Positions 1 through 12,070 of a DNA stretch of 64,000 nt are shown here, one piece after another. The notes beneath the pieces are model-generated. The model saw nothing but the letters and a program-made list of their open reading frames with translations. It was not told the DNA's origin and did no database searches. The translations under genes were made by a program, and so were the position numbers. Position 1 is the stretch's first letter. Each line of letters starts with the position of its first letter. Where the stretch lies: NCBI GenBank assembly GCA_038049695.1, contig CP142452.1, positions 73,909,501 to 73,973,500 on the forward strand, given 5' to 3'. Origin of the DNA: Cinnamomum chago (Eukaryota; Streptophyta; Magnoliopsida; Laurales; Lauraceae).

Positions 1-723
1 CATATGCATTGACGAATGAGTCTTTTAAATCAATGAAAAGGTTGGAAAGTAGTCAACAGGCAGCCATTATGACTGAAGAGATTGAGTCTCTTGATGAGGA
101 AGATCAGGTCATCGGATGCAAGCGGTTCTACGAGGAAGACGAAGGAGCTTCCTATGCAGGTAGAGTGTAGACAAAGGTTCCTGATCATGTATGCAGTTTG
201 AAGAAATCATTATACGGGTCGGAGCAAGCTTCTGGACAATGGGACAAGCGATTTGGTGCATTCATGAAGGAATTGGTTAAATTCAAGTTCAAGCATTGTT
301 TAGACTTGGTTGGTGTGTTTGGTACCTGAGTGCCCTCAGGGGCAGGTGGAGACGGTGATACGTGTTTTGTGCATGAGGATCAGCTTCAATGTTCGCCAAG
401 GTGGAGATTTGTTAATTTATATGGCTCACTAGAAATTAGTAAATTTTGGTTAACCGGGCCCCTGAATTGCCCAAGTTGTACTATGATTAGAAGTAAGCTT
501 GTTATAGGTCCAGTATGACTAAGAAGTAGTGTTTGGGTGTAACAGGGTTTTGGGGCTGATATAATAAATAGAGATTAAGGGTCTCTAGGATGTACACACA
601 ACTATTCTAATTGCATAGTGATTCTCCTGTCTTTCCCGTGGACGTAGGCCAAAAGCCGAACCACATAAATTTCTGTGTTCTTCTTGCGTGATCGATCTCT
701 TCTCGTAGCCGTAGATCATAACA
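1..723 (+). mobile_element. Ty1/Copia retrotransposon remnant, 3' end
   Basis: Translation near 60-300 resembles the Copia reverse transcriptase region: a stretch like EEIESL followed by IGCK, then a block reading LKKSLYG and QAS-QW-KRF. From about 330 the sequence is non-coding and looks like LTR, ending near 723, where homology to the LecRK unit begins (724 matches 10183). The element is a fossil with several breaks and most of pol is missing. It runs in from the left edge, so its full length is unknown. The LTR limits are inferred, not proven by a pair of LTRs. Confidence 0.7.
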
Positions 724-2342
724 GAAAGAATCAAAGCACCATGACATCACTAAATTCTCAATCTCTCACTGGCATTTAATCAAACAACTCGTGTGAATAC
801 ACAAACGCCATTTACTCCAAAATGATAAAGTTCTTGAAAAAAAAAAGATTTTTTCTGTACCTTGGGAATTTTGCTATGTTATGAGAGCCCATCATCATAT
901 TCACATAAAAAAAATCTAATAGTTGGAAATCATAAAATATCATAAGCCTATTAAAGCTTAGAACTATATCTGGATTTACCAATAGTGTGTCAAAATACTA
1001 AAGAAAGGACAAAATTACTTTCCATGTGTCAAAATACGTCACTCTCTCTTATCTCTCTCTTTGACTAAGAGAGAAGAAAAAAGTTAGGCCTCCACTAGTG
1101 GGTTGAAAATGTGTCCTTCGTTCTCTGCGTATAAAAAATAAAAAAAAAATCTTCACCAAGTTGCAGAAACAGGTAGAAACGAAGGAGACAAGAACCTGCT
1201 GATGTAGAGCCCTTGTTGCTTGATCCAAACCATCAAATGTACAACCAGCAAGCCAAAGGGGCTTTCGTTTGAAAGGGAGGGGCGAAGGCTAAAGTTAGGG
1301 GGTGCATGAGCCACTAGCTCATAGCCCTCTTAAGCTATTTCACGATCCAACCTTGGGCGACCGCACCCAGGTCTTTACACATCGGTCTGCCCCTGTAATT
1401 TTCATCAATCTAACAATGAGTCATGTATAGATTGGATAAATCATAAACGGTTATGAGTATAAGTATTGATTATCATCATGAGAAATTTTGATTTAATGAA
1501 ATGAGTCATGTATTGATAATAAAAAAAATTATGTAGGGGTATTCACTCCCATTAAGTGCAACAGTTAATGTTACTTGCTTTACAATAAAAAGAATGAGTA
1601 CAAGCTTTTAAAATTATACATATAAGAATAAAAAGATGGATAAGAGTGTTATTTCACTCTAAAAACCTGTGGTGGTTGGATGACTATTGATTTTAGGACA
1701 CAGAATGTGTATAAAATGAAATGAAGGGGCTTATTTACAAATCCTACAAACCTTAAAGGGGTATATATAAAAGATTTTATTAAATTTCATTAGCTATAAA
1801 TTACTACCAAAATCCCAAGGCATTAGCAGAGGAATCGGAAATACCTTTTATTATTATCCTGGGTTGGAGCCCACTCCACAATAAAATTATTAAGGAATGA
1901 ATTAGGAAAGCCAACAGAAGTATTCGATTTTGACTTTCCAGAGCCGGTACTGTTGGCGCCGCCGAATAGGACGATACCAGGCAAAGGCAAATGAGGGAAT
2001 ACGTTGAGGCAGGCAACAATAACGACATTTTGTCTTTTCCCTCCATGGATGAGATTGGAGTTGGCCTTGCCCGGACGTATAAGTCAAGTGAACTGGCCCA
2101 AAAAGACCTGCTACCCTCCATGGTAATAACATCTTACCGTATGAGCAGAGAGCGTCCTATTGTCAAAGCCATGGAGCCATATCCGCCACTTTTTGACTTG
2201 ACTCTCTCTCTCCACCACCCGCCACGACACGCACTAAGAAATTCAAAACAACAAAATTGACCGACCTCCTCTTCCGACCACACAATCCCAATAAAAAACA
2301 TGAGCACAAACAGCTCTAAACCCTATGATTAACCTTTGGGTA

Positions 2343-2473
2343 GGAACCAACAGGGGATCCCTGAGCCCTCCACGTGGGGGCAGAAGGGGGTGGAGAAAAG
2401 AAAAAGTCAGACTCTTTTTCCTCCGCCCCCCCATGTGGAGGGCCATGTTTGGTCCAAACAGGGAATCTTTATC
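2343..2473. mobile_element. foldback MITE in the LecRK-A promoter region
   Basis: About 131 bp, GC-rich, made of two arms that are near reverse complements: CCCTCCACGTGGGGGC on the left and a CCCCCCATGTGGAGGG-type arm on the right, around an A-rich turn. It is flanked by CCTTTGGGTA on the left and CCTTTGGATA on the right, a target duplication of about 9-10 bp of Mutator type. Unit B has the matching site without the element (near 14315-14325). It lies about 0.8 kb before the start codon of LecRK-A. Confidence 0.7.
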
Positions 2474-2879
2474 CCTTTGGATAACGCACAACTGTACACG
2501 TGTCGCGGCACGATTCGCCCACTCATGATAAGCCTATGTACAGAGGATCCAGACTCCAGAAACAATGGTGCTGCACCTAACTCTTGCGGGGTGCCAGTAA
2601 ACGGAACAATTATATGATTGAAGATCACACGTCAAAAATAGTAATATTTTCTACAAAAAAATCATTTCTGATAGTTACATAGCAAATGACACTCAAATGT
2701 AAAAACATAGCAAAATATAGTATAAATGTTTAATTATTGAGCGAGCACAAAAAAAAATAATAATAATAATACAGAAGGACCTCCTCTTATATGTACAAGG
2801 CCCAATGGACCTTAAAACTGCAATATGTCTTATTAGTAGCAGAGAGCTTCTTCATGTGAAGTCAAAGAAAGCCAAACAC

Positions 2880-2956
2880 TCTCTCTCCAAACACAGCACA
2901 CACAGACTCTCCCCCTCTCTCCCCCTCTCTCTCTCTCTCTCTCCCCCTCTCCCCAC
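2880..2956. repeat. CT-rich microsatellite in the LecRK-A leader region
   Basis: A run of CTCTCT and CCCTCTC units; a second short CT tract lies near 3033-3050. Similar tracts precede LecRK-B (about 14690-14760) and LecRK-D (about 49005-49075), with different lengths in each copy. Confidence 0.8.
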
Positions 2957-3139
2957 TCAATCAGGAATGCACAGAGAAAAATCAATGAACAAATTGACTG
3001 AGCAAAGCAAATATATAAAAAAAAAAAAAAAATCTCTCTCTCTCTCTCTCCCCACTCAATCACGAATGCACAGAGAAAAATCAATGAACAAATGAACAAA
3101 TTGACTGAGCAAAGCTAATATAAAAAAATAAAAAAAAAT

Positions 3140-3151
3140 TTGACTTTGACT
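3140..3151 (+). promoter_or_regulatory. paired W-box (TTGACTTTGACT) before LecRK-A
   Basis: Two adjacent TTGACT motifs, the W-box core bound by WRKY factors, lie about 130 bases before the start codon. The pair is conserved at the matching place before B and, in overlapping form, before C. Binding is inferred from the motif only. Confidence 0.45.
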
Positions 3152-3278
3152 CACTTCCCAACCACAACCTCCAACCCCAGAAATAGATACAAGGAGAGAG
3201 ACAGATGAATAATCATCAGGTATGTAATATGGGACTTGGCAGCTAAATAGAATCAGGAGTAAGAAGGACTCAACACAA

Positions 3279-5261
3279 ATGTTCTCCAAGATTCTACTGC
3301 TGTTTCTCTTTCAACTCGCAGCTTCGAATTCTCAAGAATTAACCTACAATGGATTCCATGGCGCCAACTTGACGGTGGATGGCACAGCAGAGATCACACC
3401 TAATGGCCTGTTGAAGCTTACCAACGCTACAAAGCTTTTGCAGGGTCATGCTTTCCACCCCGATCCTTTTCCCTTCAAGAACGCTTCAAATGGTAATGTT
3501 CTCACTTTCTCTACTAGTTTTGTCTTTGCAATCATCCCTGAACTAGACATCGGCAGCGAGGGGCTGGCCTTTGTAGTTTCCCCTACAAGTCGTCTGATCA
3601 ACACTGACCCTGCACACTATCTGGGTCTCGTTAATCGCAGAAATGATGGAAATGTCACAAACCATATTGTTGCTGTCGAGCTAGACATAGTTTCTAACAT
3701 TGTTGTGGGAGATCTCAAGGAGAACCATGTTGGAATCGACATCAACAGCGTCAGGTCTCGTAATTCCTCTCCTGCAGCTTATTATGTGAATGAAATTGGA
3801 GGCTACAAGAACATAAACCTTCAAAGCGGAGAAATGATTCAGGCTTGGGTAGATTACAATGGTATAGAAAAGAAATTCAATGTAACATTAGCCCCTGCCA
3901 ACCTGCCTAAACCTATTTATCCTCTCATATCAGTAACTCTTGATCTTTCACCGATAATTAAAGACCATATGTATGTGGGCTTTTCTTCTGCTACTGGTCC
4001 AGCTGAAGCATCGCATTATGTTTTAGGATGGAGCTTTAAGATGAATGGAGTTGCCAAATCACTTGATATCTCAAGTCTTCCTAAGCTTCCTCGCAGGGGA
4101 TCGAAGGGGAGATCGAAATTTTTAGTGATTGGGTTGCCTATAATTGTGGTAGCTTCTGTATTATCAATCACCTTTGGAGTTGAATACATGGTGAGAAGAC
4201 GGATCAAATTTGCTGAAGTACTCGAAGATTGGGAGATCGAACATAAGCCACACAGATTCTCATACAAGGAACTATTCATTGCCACCAAGGGCTTCAGGGA
4301 CAGTGAGATTTTGGGGATGGGAGGTTTTGGTCGTGTGTACAAAGGTATATTACCAACTTCCAAAAATGAAATAGCTGTGAAGAGAGTTTCTCATGAATCA
4401 AAGCAAGGGACAAGAGAATTTATTGCAGAGGTTGCGAGCCTTGGCCGCCTCCGCCATCGCAATTTGGTAAAGCTATGTGGTTATTGCCGGCGTGAAGGAG
4501 AGCTCCTCCTGGTCTATGATTACATGCCCAATGGAAGTCTTGACAAGTTCCTCTTCAATGAAGACAGAACTCTGGGTTGGGCTCAAAGGTTTCGAATAGT
4601 GAAAGGAATAGCTTCAGGACTGCTCTATTTGCATGAGGAATGGGAGCAGGTGGTTGTTCACAGAGACATCAAAGCTAGCAATGTTTTATTAGACAGTGAG
4701 TTAAATGGGAGGCTAGGCGACTTTGGCCTTTCGAGGATGTATGATCATGGAACTGATCCTCATACTACCCATGTGGTAGGAACACTGGGCTATCTTGCAC
4801 CTGAGCTTGCTAGAACTGGCAAGGGAACTACAGCCACAGACACATTCGCTTTTGGGGTGTTTTTGCTCGAGGTCGCTTGTGGGAAGAGACCTATAGGCCA
4901 ACATCAACCAGGGGAGGAGCTGATGTTAGTGGATTGGGTATCTGAATGTTGGAAGAAGGGGGATATCCTAGAGGCCAAGGATCCAAAATTGGGAAGTGAC
5001 TATGCAATTGAGGAAATGGAGTTGGTTTTGAAGCTAGGTCTGCTATGCTCACATCCCAAACCACAGGCCAGGCCTACCATGCGGCAAGTTGCACAGATGC
5101 TCGATGGTGATTATAGTTTGCCTGAATTGTCATTGCAGTGTTTCGATATCAGTGATTTACTGGCGATGCAAATGAAATATGCTGATGATATATTCATGTC
5201 CTACCGTACTTCAGGCCACTCGTCATCAGTAACAGAGTCATTACTCTCTGGAGGCCGTTGA
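3279..5261 (+). CDS. LecRK-A: L-type lectin-domain receptor-like kinase, class IV-like
   Basis: Intact intronless ORF of 660 residues, the usual size and structure for this plant family. Residues 1-18 form a signal peptide (MFSKILLLFLFQ). About 19-265 is a legume-lectin domain with the family motifs STSFVFAIIPE, HVGIDIN, QAWVDYNG and VGFSSATG. A single membrane segment spans about 281-301, followed by basic residues. The kinase has its glycine loop at 346-351 (GMGGFG), catalytic lysine K368, HRD at 461-463 (an RD kinase), DFG at 481-483 and APE at 507-509. Predicted role: plasma-membrane receptor sensing an extracellular ligand and phosphorylating Ser/Thr targets, commonly in defence. The kinase half resembles Arabidopsis LecRK class IV. 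The ATG at 3279 is the first usable start: the position where B and D start is AAG here (3261). The ligand is unknown. Confidence 0.93.
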   Translation: MFSKILLLFLFQLAASNSQELTYNGFHGANLTVDGTAEITPNGLLKLTNATKLLQGHAFHPDPFPFKNASNGNVLTFSTSFVFAIIPELDIGSEGLAFVVSPTSRLINTDPAHYLGLVNRRNDGNVTNHIVAVELDIVSNIVVGDLKENHVGIDINSVRSRNSSPAAYYVNEIGGYKNINLQSGEMIQAWVDYNGIEKKFNVTLAPANLPKPIYPLISVTLDLSPIIKDHMYVGFSSATGPAEASHYVLGWSFKMNGVAKSLDISSLPKLPRRGSKGRSKFLVIGLPIIVVASVLSITFGVEYMVRRRIKFAEVLEDWEIEHKPHRFSYKELFIATKGFRDSEILGMGGFGRVYKGILPTSKNEIAVKRVSHESKQGTREFIAEVASLGRLRHRNLVKLCGYCRREGELLLVYDYMPNGSLDKFLFNEDRTLGWAQRFRIVKGIASGLLYLHEEWEQVVVHRDIKASNVLLDSELNGRLGDFGLSRMYDHGTDPHTTHVVGTLGYLAPELARTGKGTTATDTFAFGVFLLEVACGKRPIGQHQPGEELMLVDWVSECWKKGDILEAKDPKLGSDYAIEEMELVLKLGLLCSHPKPQARPTMRQVAQMLDGDYSLPELSLQCFDISDLLAMQMKYADDIFMSYRTSGHSSSVTESLLSGGR

Positions 5262-6560
5262 ATCACTAGTAACTCTTATTTAAAGGTTTGTTAGGATCTC
5301 TCTCTTTAGCTATCTGTGTCTAGTTTCATATTGCAGTATGGAAAATGTCTGCTACAATCTCTGTTTCCTTGTGTTCCTTACATTTCCAAGTATTATATAT
5401 TTATTTCACAGTGATCTATGCAAGAGAAATACAAATCATAGGAATGAAAATGGCTCAACACTGATATTTGGATACTTCAAACTAGGCATTGTAACTGTAT
5501 CATGCTCTGTCCCATACTTCAATTTTCATTGGTTAAATTCATGTCCATGCCATGGTATCCCTGCCATGCCATATCTGGGCATCATATCTTCAGATAACAT
5601 GCAGGGTTGGATGTAGTAATTACAAGTTTGTTACTAAAATTTTATCTAGTAAATATACTAACTGCTTGTTTGTAACTAAAATATTGCCTAGTAAATATAC
5701 TAACTGCTTGTTAACATAGATTTAAGTCTATTTTTGGTATGTCAACAGGTCTTTTTCTTGAGATGAAGAATGTCATGTGGTTGAATGAGTCTTTAAACAA
5801 TAATCCTCTCCTGACCCTTTGGCATTAATGTCAGGTCTGAATCCTTCTGTTGGTTAAGCTTGATCCAAGCCCAACCTCTGTTGTAAGCGTGTCCATATCA
5901 ATATGAAGCCGTCCCATGAATAACCAACAGGTATCAGTAGCGTGATTTGTAAAAATCAATGACAAAAATCTTAGTAAAAAACAATGACATCTTAAAATTT
6001 TAAGATTAAACGATTATCTGCCCTCGTCCACTTGGTATTTGCAAAGCCCCGAATGTTATGTGTGGAGCTTGATTACATCCGGGTCAAATTGTTATGTTTG
6101 GTCCCTTCATGTAACCCTAGCATAGCAGCCAAACATCCTATATCTTGTATTCTCATCTTTTGCCTTTGAGCATAGTGGAATCGTTGTGATCCATGAACGT
6201 ACCTCAATCTTGAGGGAACCACATAAATATGTGTGTCTTCTTTGAATGGTTGATTGCATTTTTTTATCTTTATTTCCTAACACCGTATACATGTGGTAGG
6301 ATTTATGATTGTCATATCAAACCCGACCTGACCCAAGCCCAAGACATCAAAGAAAATGTCAATCTTACATCCACATACAGTTATGAACTTTTATATGCAA
6401 TACGCTACTTAGTAATACAAAAAGTGAACATACGGGGCAGGTTAAGCACGCCCTAAACCCCAAACCTGACTCGGGTTAGTTTATGCCAAAAAAAACTTGT
6501 AGTGCCACGGAGACAAAGGTGTTCTTGAAAGAAAGGAAATGAGTAGTGCCCATAGTTTCT
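5262..6560. other. downstream region of LecRK-A, duplicated after B and D
   Basis: Near-identical to 28240-29540 after LecRK-B and to 61232-62071 after LecRK-D; the first 480 bases are more weakly matched after C (35774-36250). The first few hundred bases are probably 3' UTR. A 92-codon open stretch at 5338-5616 is shared by A, B and D but is not kept in C, so I do not call it a gene. Confidence 0.7.
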
Positions 6561-9500
6561 ACTTTTAGGCATAGAACACAGTATTACCGTGCATAGAACA
6601 CAGTATTACATTAAGATAATCTAAACAAACAAAGGGCTTAAAACATGAATTCATAGTAATGATAATAAAAAGCTGATTGAAACACAAGATACCTTGAGAC
6701 AACATATCACTGATCAATAAATGAATAGAAACACAACTAGGTTTTTACAAACCTACTATGTGTTGAATGCGAAGGATATCCATCTCCGGGGATAGGATTC
6801 AAGTCTTGAGAAGGGGTGATCTCGTCAGTTTGTGCTGATAAATTAAAAGATGGAACTGTAAAGTGGATGAGATCAATAGTTACAATCAAGAAAAAAAATT
6901 GATAACAATTATATCATAATGGCAACTACAGGACATGTCTTGATATTCAACTTCGCCTAAAGCCACTATTCTGCCTGAAGAACTTGTCTTGTCTTATCTG
7001 CCTTCTTTCTTCTTCATTGTGAAGCTCTTAGTGCCGCATCCTTTTTTTTATTTCTATAAACCTTTATTCTTCCTGAACACAGTAGAAACATCATTAAAAA
7101 AAAAAAAAAAACCTTTGTTTTATTCCTGCAACATTTGGAAGCTTTCTCCTAATACTTGAGTGGAAATAACTAAAGGTGAAGCAAATCTTACAATTTGCTC
7201 TTTGCTTATTTCCTATATATGCTGTCCTAATACTTCGATATTCGACTGCATAATTGAAGGTTTTGCAGAAGGGGCAATTAAATTCAAAATAGCATAGCAA
7301 CAACTAATATCCAACCCACCTGAGAAAGGCGCAGAACATACGAGCCAAAGAAAATTCTTCATTAAGAACTTAAAATGAACAAAAAAAAAAAGGATATTGT
7401 GTAGGACGAGTAGAATGAGGAGGCTTCATCTGCAGAAAATAGTGTGCAGGTAGTAGTGCATTAAAGCACAACAATATAGCCGGATTAAATTTCCTTATCC
7501 AAAGTAAATGGAAAAGAAATAAAAAAGAGCATACCTATACATATCCCTTTTAGGCACCATAGTGAGCAATTGACAGTTGAATGATACTTAAAGAAGAAAA
7601 AGGAGAAAACATATATCAGAGCATTTTCAACATAATTATCCAAGAATATCTACTCAACAAGCTGGGAGAAAATAACAACTTAAGAAAATCATCGCATAAT
7701 TTACCATTTCTAATAATATTGAAATAAAAGAATATACAAAATTCTACTATAAAAATGTAAACAACCTTTCACCAAACTGACAATCTAAAAAACAAAAAGG
7801 ATCTGAAACATTCTGGATAACTCCACGTACACCAAAACAGAAAGCATTTTGAATGTGTTATTTAAATTGATAATTATTTGTTCATTTGAGTGTTTTGGAA
7901 CAGAGATTCAAGCACATAAGCATATTCGGTCAGTTGGAACTTTTCCAACTTTGCAACCTTAACCATTATCATTGCTGAGTGATGGCATAAAAAACACCAA
8001 AAGAAAATCCCATTGTCATTTCCACACCATACCACATTAAAAAGAATTTGCAAACATTCTCGATATTTTATCAAAACAGATGGTTGTATATTCCTTTTGA
8101 GTGTTTTGGAACATAAATTTAAGCACGGTTGGTCAGAGTGGGAATTTCGCATTTAAAGCATATGCTGGTCCTGAAGCCGGTGGAAACTGCAAGAAACCAG
8201 CTATCCATGGTGAAAAATTCTCACCTGAAACAAGGACAAGAATGAGAATCGAAGGAAAAAGAGGAAAGAACGGAGGCCAAAAATACAAATACTATAGAAA
8301 TATTAGCTTTTCTCAAATGCTTTAGAGAAACAATTTTTCCAAATAACTGCAAGATCCTAGATTCAAGAACTTAAAACTTAGAAATCCAAATACAAAAACA
8401 TCAAACTAAATTATGAAGTAGAGATATGCAAATTACCGACCAGAAAGCATATGGGGTGTTCTTCAAGATCAACTCTGGGCTCTAGATTTTAGAATCAGGT
8501 TCCTTAGAGTCTTATCATCCACATTCTTTTGCTGATACACGCCTTGAGGCCATGCGAAACTTTTATACAAAAAAGAAAAGCTTTTCTTGTGCCCCAAACA
8601 GAAATGTACAAATTTTATATATAAAAAAAAAAAAAAAAAAAACTATGAGAGACAAACATACCCTTATTTTAATGGTGGAGACATACCTCACTAAGAGCTT
8701 ACAAACATCCATCATTATTTACAAATCCTCCCATCCAAACCTTACATTTGTCAAACCAATACATTTTAGAAATTATGCAATTTGAAATCACATAAAACTA
8801 AATAATCTACATTTTATCAAATTGATTTAAAAAAGGATAAAAACAACATCTCTGGTTCAAATTCCTATTTTGAACAATGCCTTTTACAACCATTTAAAAA
8901 TAAGAATGAAATTCATGTCAGCATATGAGAAAACCATAAAAGAAACTGTTTCAATTAAAACCCAACATATTCAAGAACAAAAAGCAAGGACATATTCTTA
9001 ATCATCATTATATTTTCTGGATGAGCAAAATCAATTTATTCATTGAAGAACCTACATAGAAATACATAGGCCATAGATTGCCTTCAAAGAAAGATACAAA
9101 ACACTAACTGTTTGCTGTTGATGAGGAAGCATATAAATCATTACCCAATGCTTCGTCCACCTCTGTATGCTAAAGACACCATTTGTAAGGGCTTGCTCAT
9201 GATAATCCACATATGCCATTTTTTTTTTTTTTACCCATTTGACATATGCCATTTCTTTGGTGCATATGAACAAGTTGTATGAAACCTACAATATAAGTCC
9301 CTATAAAGAAAGCAAAGTAAAGAGGACAAAAACAAGCACATATTCCATTAAATAGTTCAATGCTCTTATGAACAAGACAAGATCTTACAATATTATCAGG
9401 TGCCTATTTTTTAAGTCATTTCTTGTTTCTTCCTAGTTCTTCTACTGCTAAGTCAATTGATTATTTTATGTAATTATATCCTGTAGATGAAAATTGGGTT

Positions 9501-10182
9501 TTTTTATTCTCCTCTTCTGTGTGTCAAATTTATCTCTAGTTTTGTAACTTTAGTTTGCTTCACTGTGAATGGCTGCATTTTCAGGTATCATTTTTTGTTT
9601 TAATTGATTTAATGGCATACATTTCTATTATACCCATATATAAAAGCCAAGAAGTGTTATGAAATTCTCTACACACCCCCTGCTAGTGGGGCCAGTGGCG
9701 GACCCCCACTTAGAGCTCAGCTTGTTATGCGCTCAGGTCTCAAGTCGTTACCTATATTAAACATTTTCTTTAGAATAAGTAATGGGATGAATTTCAAGCA
9801 ATGGGTCAAGATTTACTTTACTAAGTTTTTTGAAAAAAAAAAGTTTAGAAGGCCCCATGATTAGTGGGCCCATAGCAGTGGAAGGCACATCTAACATACA
9901 TGATACACTCTTTGATGAAGATTGCCCTTGAATAACCCTCACAGTCAAAAAAGCAATTACATAACTGTAATCCCCTTGAGCAATTTCAAGAGGAAACTTA
10001 CAAATCCAAAATTCACAACTGAAATATAGTATAATCAAGAGCTGAATCAGGTTTCATTTTCAGATAATGGAAACTACCCAAGCTCCTTATATTCAACTCT
10101 AAAACTTCTTGGCAGTTTAAAGTTAAAATCATCAAAAAAAAAAAAAACACAACAACAATAATTCAAACTCTCAAAGAGAAAG
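6561..10182. other. spacer between units A and B, no gene recognised
   Basis: AT-rich sequence with many poly-A or poly-T tracts and only short open stretches. It has no counterpart between B and C, where the downstream block of B passes directly into the upstream block of C near 29550. An imperfect direct repeat of about 45 bases starts at about 7886 and about 8097. A sequence starting CAGTGGCGGACCC at 9692 matches the terminus of the hAT element at 39624, but no opposite end was found. Confidence 0.6.
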
Positions 10183-11007
10183 AATCAAAGCACCATGACA
10201 TCACTACATTCTCAATCTCTCACTGGCATTTAATCAAACAGTTCGTGTGAATACACGAATACCATTTACTCCAAAATGGTAAAGTTCTTGAAAAAAAAAA
10301 GATTTTTTCTGTACCATGGGAATTTTGCTATGTTGTGAGAACCCATCATCATATTCACAGAAATAAAATCTAATAAATGGAAATCATAAATTATAATATG
10401 CTTATTAAAGCTTAGAACTATATCTGGTTTTACCAATAGTTGGAGATGAAAAAAATGGATGAAATCAGTGAAGAAATGTTGTAGAAGGTAAAAATTGATC
10501 CTACTGATGTTTCGAGATGAAATCGGGCCTCTTGGAAACACACGGATATCTCTTGCAAACTGTAAATGCTCAAATGCCACTCTTCTAACGTTTTGTTTGA
10601 AGACACATGGTCACTCCTTTTTCATCATTCAATGGACCCATACATATGTCCCTCACCAAGCGAGCCACATCTTAGGTTGCATCATGCAACGTGATGCCAT
10701 CTAGGGTGTGTAGAGAACTGAAATAAGCATGACAGTTCTTCCCTTTTATAAGGGGAGTTTAGGAAAGATACACCTGTGAGACGTTTTGCAAATCCTAAGC
10801 CCGAACTACCTTCTTTCTTTTCAATGTATTTCCAAAAAAATGCCCTTTTCTCTATGTTCTTTCTAACCAAAAGAAGTAAAACTCTACAGAGGGTTGTGCT
10901 TATTGAAAATCTTGCGTTGTTCTAATGCATACTCTTTTTTTTCCTTTTTCTTTTTCACGGGACATACCCAAATTTTACTACAATATAAGTTGGTCGAATA
11001 AAAATAT

Positions 11008-11008
<1 letters not shown>

Positions 11009-11043
<35 letters not shown>
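11009..11043. repeat. (AT)n microsatellite
   Basis: Uninterrupted AT dinucleotides. The tract is absent at the matching place before LecRK-C (near 29800), so it expanded or contracted after the unit was duplicated. Confidence 0.9.
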
Positions 11044-11047
<4 letters not shown>

Positions 11048-11856
11048 CATGTATTTTACAAGTGGGGGGCTATACCATCTCAAACATGTAGATGGAATAT
11101 AGCCCATTTCAATTCATAATATTGAAATTGTGCAGGCCAAATTTATTTTAAATACCGAAAGGTGCTTCCAAATAAAATATAAAAAGATTTTTTAAAAAAG
11201 GTTTCTTTCATACTTTTTAATTAAAGAAATACACAAATATTCATTTATGATGGGATGCAGTTCAGCTCAAGGGTTTAATGTCATTTTGAAACCTGATTTT
11301 CACCCAAATCAAGGACTATTTATATTCAAATATAAACTTGATTTTTATTAATATAATATAACTTATTTTCTCTCTCTTTCTTTCTTTCTTGTCTTGTCTT
11401 ACTAATTTATAATGAATAAATTATTATTCTTCTGTCCACGTAGAATCCCCAATCTTTTGGGGGGTACTTATGTCCTTTTTTTTTTTTGGCAAAAAGCATA
11501 TTTTTTAATCTATATGTATTTTTTACATGCATTAACTTAGATAGATGAATTCATTAATTATAAATAAATGAGATCAAGAAATTAGATTTATATCTAATAT
11601 TTTGTTGCAATTTAATTTGGCTATGTGATTGGAACAAACAACAGTTCTGAATTGAATAAGACTACGCTTGAAAAAAATAGAGAGAATTAGATTATTGTCC
11701 GATTAGACTCATTTTAATCGAACAACATTTTTTTTTGGTCCTATTAGACTCATTTTAATTCAAATTATTTGATCAAAATAAAAAATAACGTTTGCATCTG
11801 AATATAACTAGGCTTGGATTTAAAAAAACATCCCAGTTTGAACATGAAATTAGATT

Positions 11857-12020
11857 AGCCTCGAGGGATAGCTCAGCGTTGGCCTAAGACCATGGTTTGC
11901 TCCCGGAGGTTGTGGCTTCAAAACTGCACTACCACAGTAAGGCCACAAGGGAATTTTACCCCACTTTCTTTCCTGGGCTCGTAGAAATTATTCTAGCCCA
12001 AAGGGCTGGAAACCCTACAT

Positions 12021-12063
<43 letters not shown>
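11857..12063 (+). mobile_element. tRNA-derived SINE with (TA)n tail, unit B copy
   Basis: The head carries an A-box-like ATAGCTCAGCG and a B-box-like GGCTTCAAAACT, as in the internal RNA polymerase III promoter of tRNA genes. The body is tRNA-unrelated and the end is a TA repeat. The 13 bp sequence ATGAAATTAGATT stands on both sides (11844-11856 and 12064-12076) as a target duplication. The paralogous copy at 30604-30787 keeps better promoter boxes. Confidence 0.8.

Positions 12064-12070
<7 letters not shown>

Larger units (their letters stand above)
724..3278. other. upstream region of LecRK-A, part of the duplicated unit
   Basis: 724 to about 1000 matches 10183-10445, and about 1381-3278 matches the regions before LecRK-B (13370-15032) and LecRK-C (32385-33772). 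The approximately 2.9 kb that separates these two blocks in unit B (10445-13370) is replaced here by about 380 bases. The region holds a foldback MITE (2343-2473), a CT-rich tract (about 2880-2955) and a paired W-box (3140-3151). No gene was recognised. A conserved block at about 1800-2230 is present in all three complete units but has no identified product. Confidence 0.6.

Noticed and set aside
4016-4363. Minus-strand open stretches opposite the lectin/kinase genes (also 4713-4907, 34528-34875, 60065-60337)
   Set aside because: They lie opposite strongly conserved sense coding sequence and show no domain of their own.
5338-5616. 92-codon open stretch after LecRK-A, repeated after B (28316-28594) and D (61310-61588)
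   Set aside because: Identity only reflects the recent duplication of the 3' region. In C the start and frame are not kept, and the product has no recognisable domain; most likely 3' UTR.
9692-10000. Second hAT element starting CAGTGGCGGACCC
   Set aside because: No matching right end or 8 bp duplication could be found, so only a lone terminus is noted.
11857-12063. tRNA gene
   Set aside because: A- and B-box-like motifs are present, but there is no tRNA fold or acceptor stem, and the body, tail and target duplication are those of a SINE.
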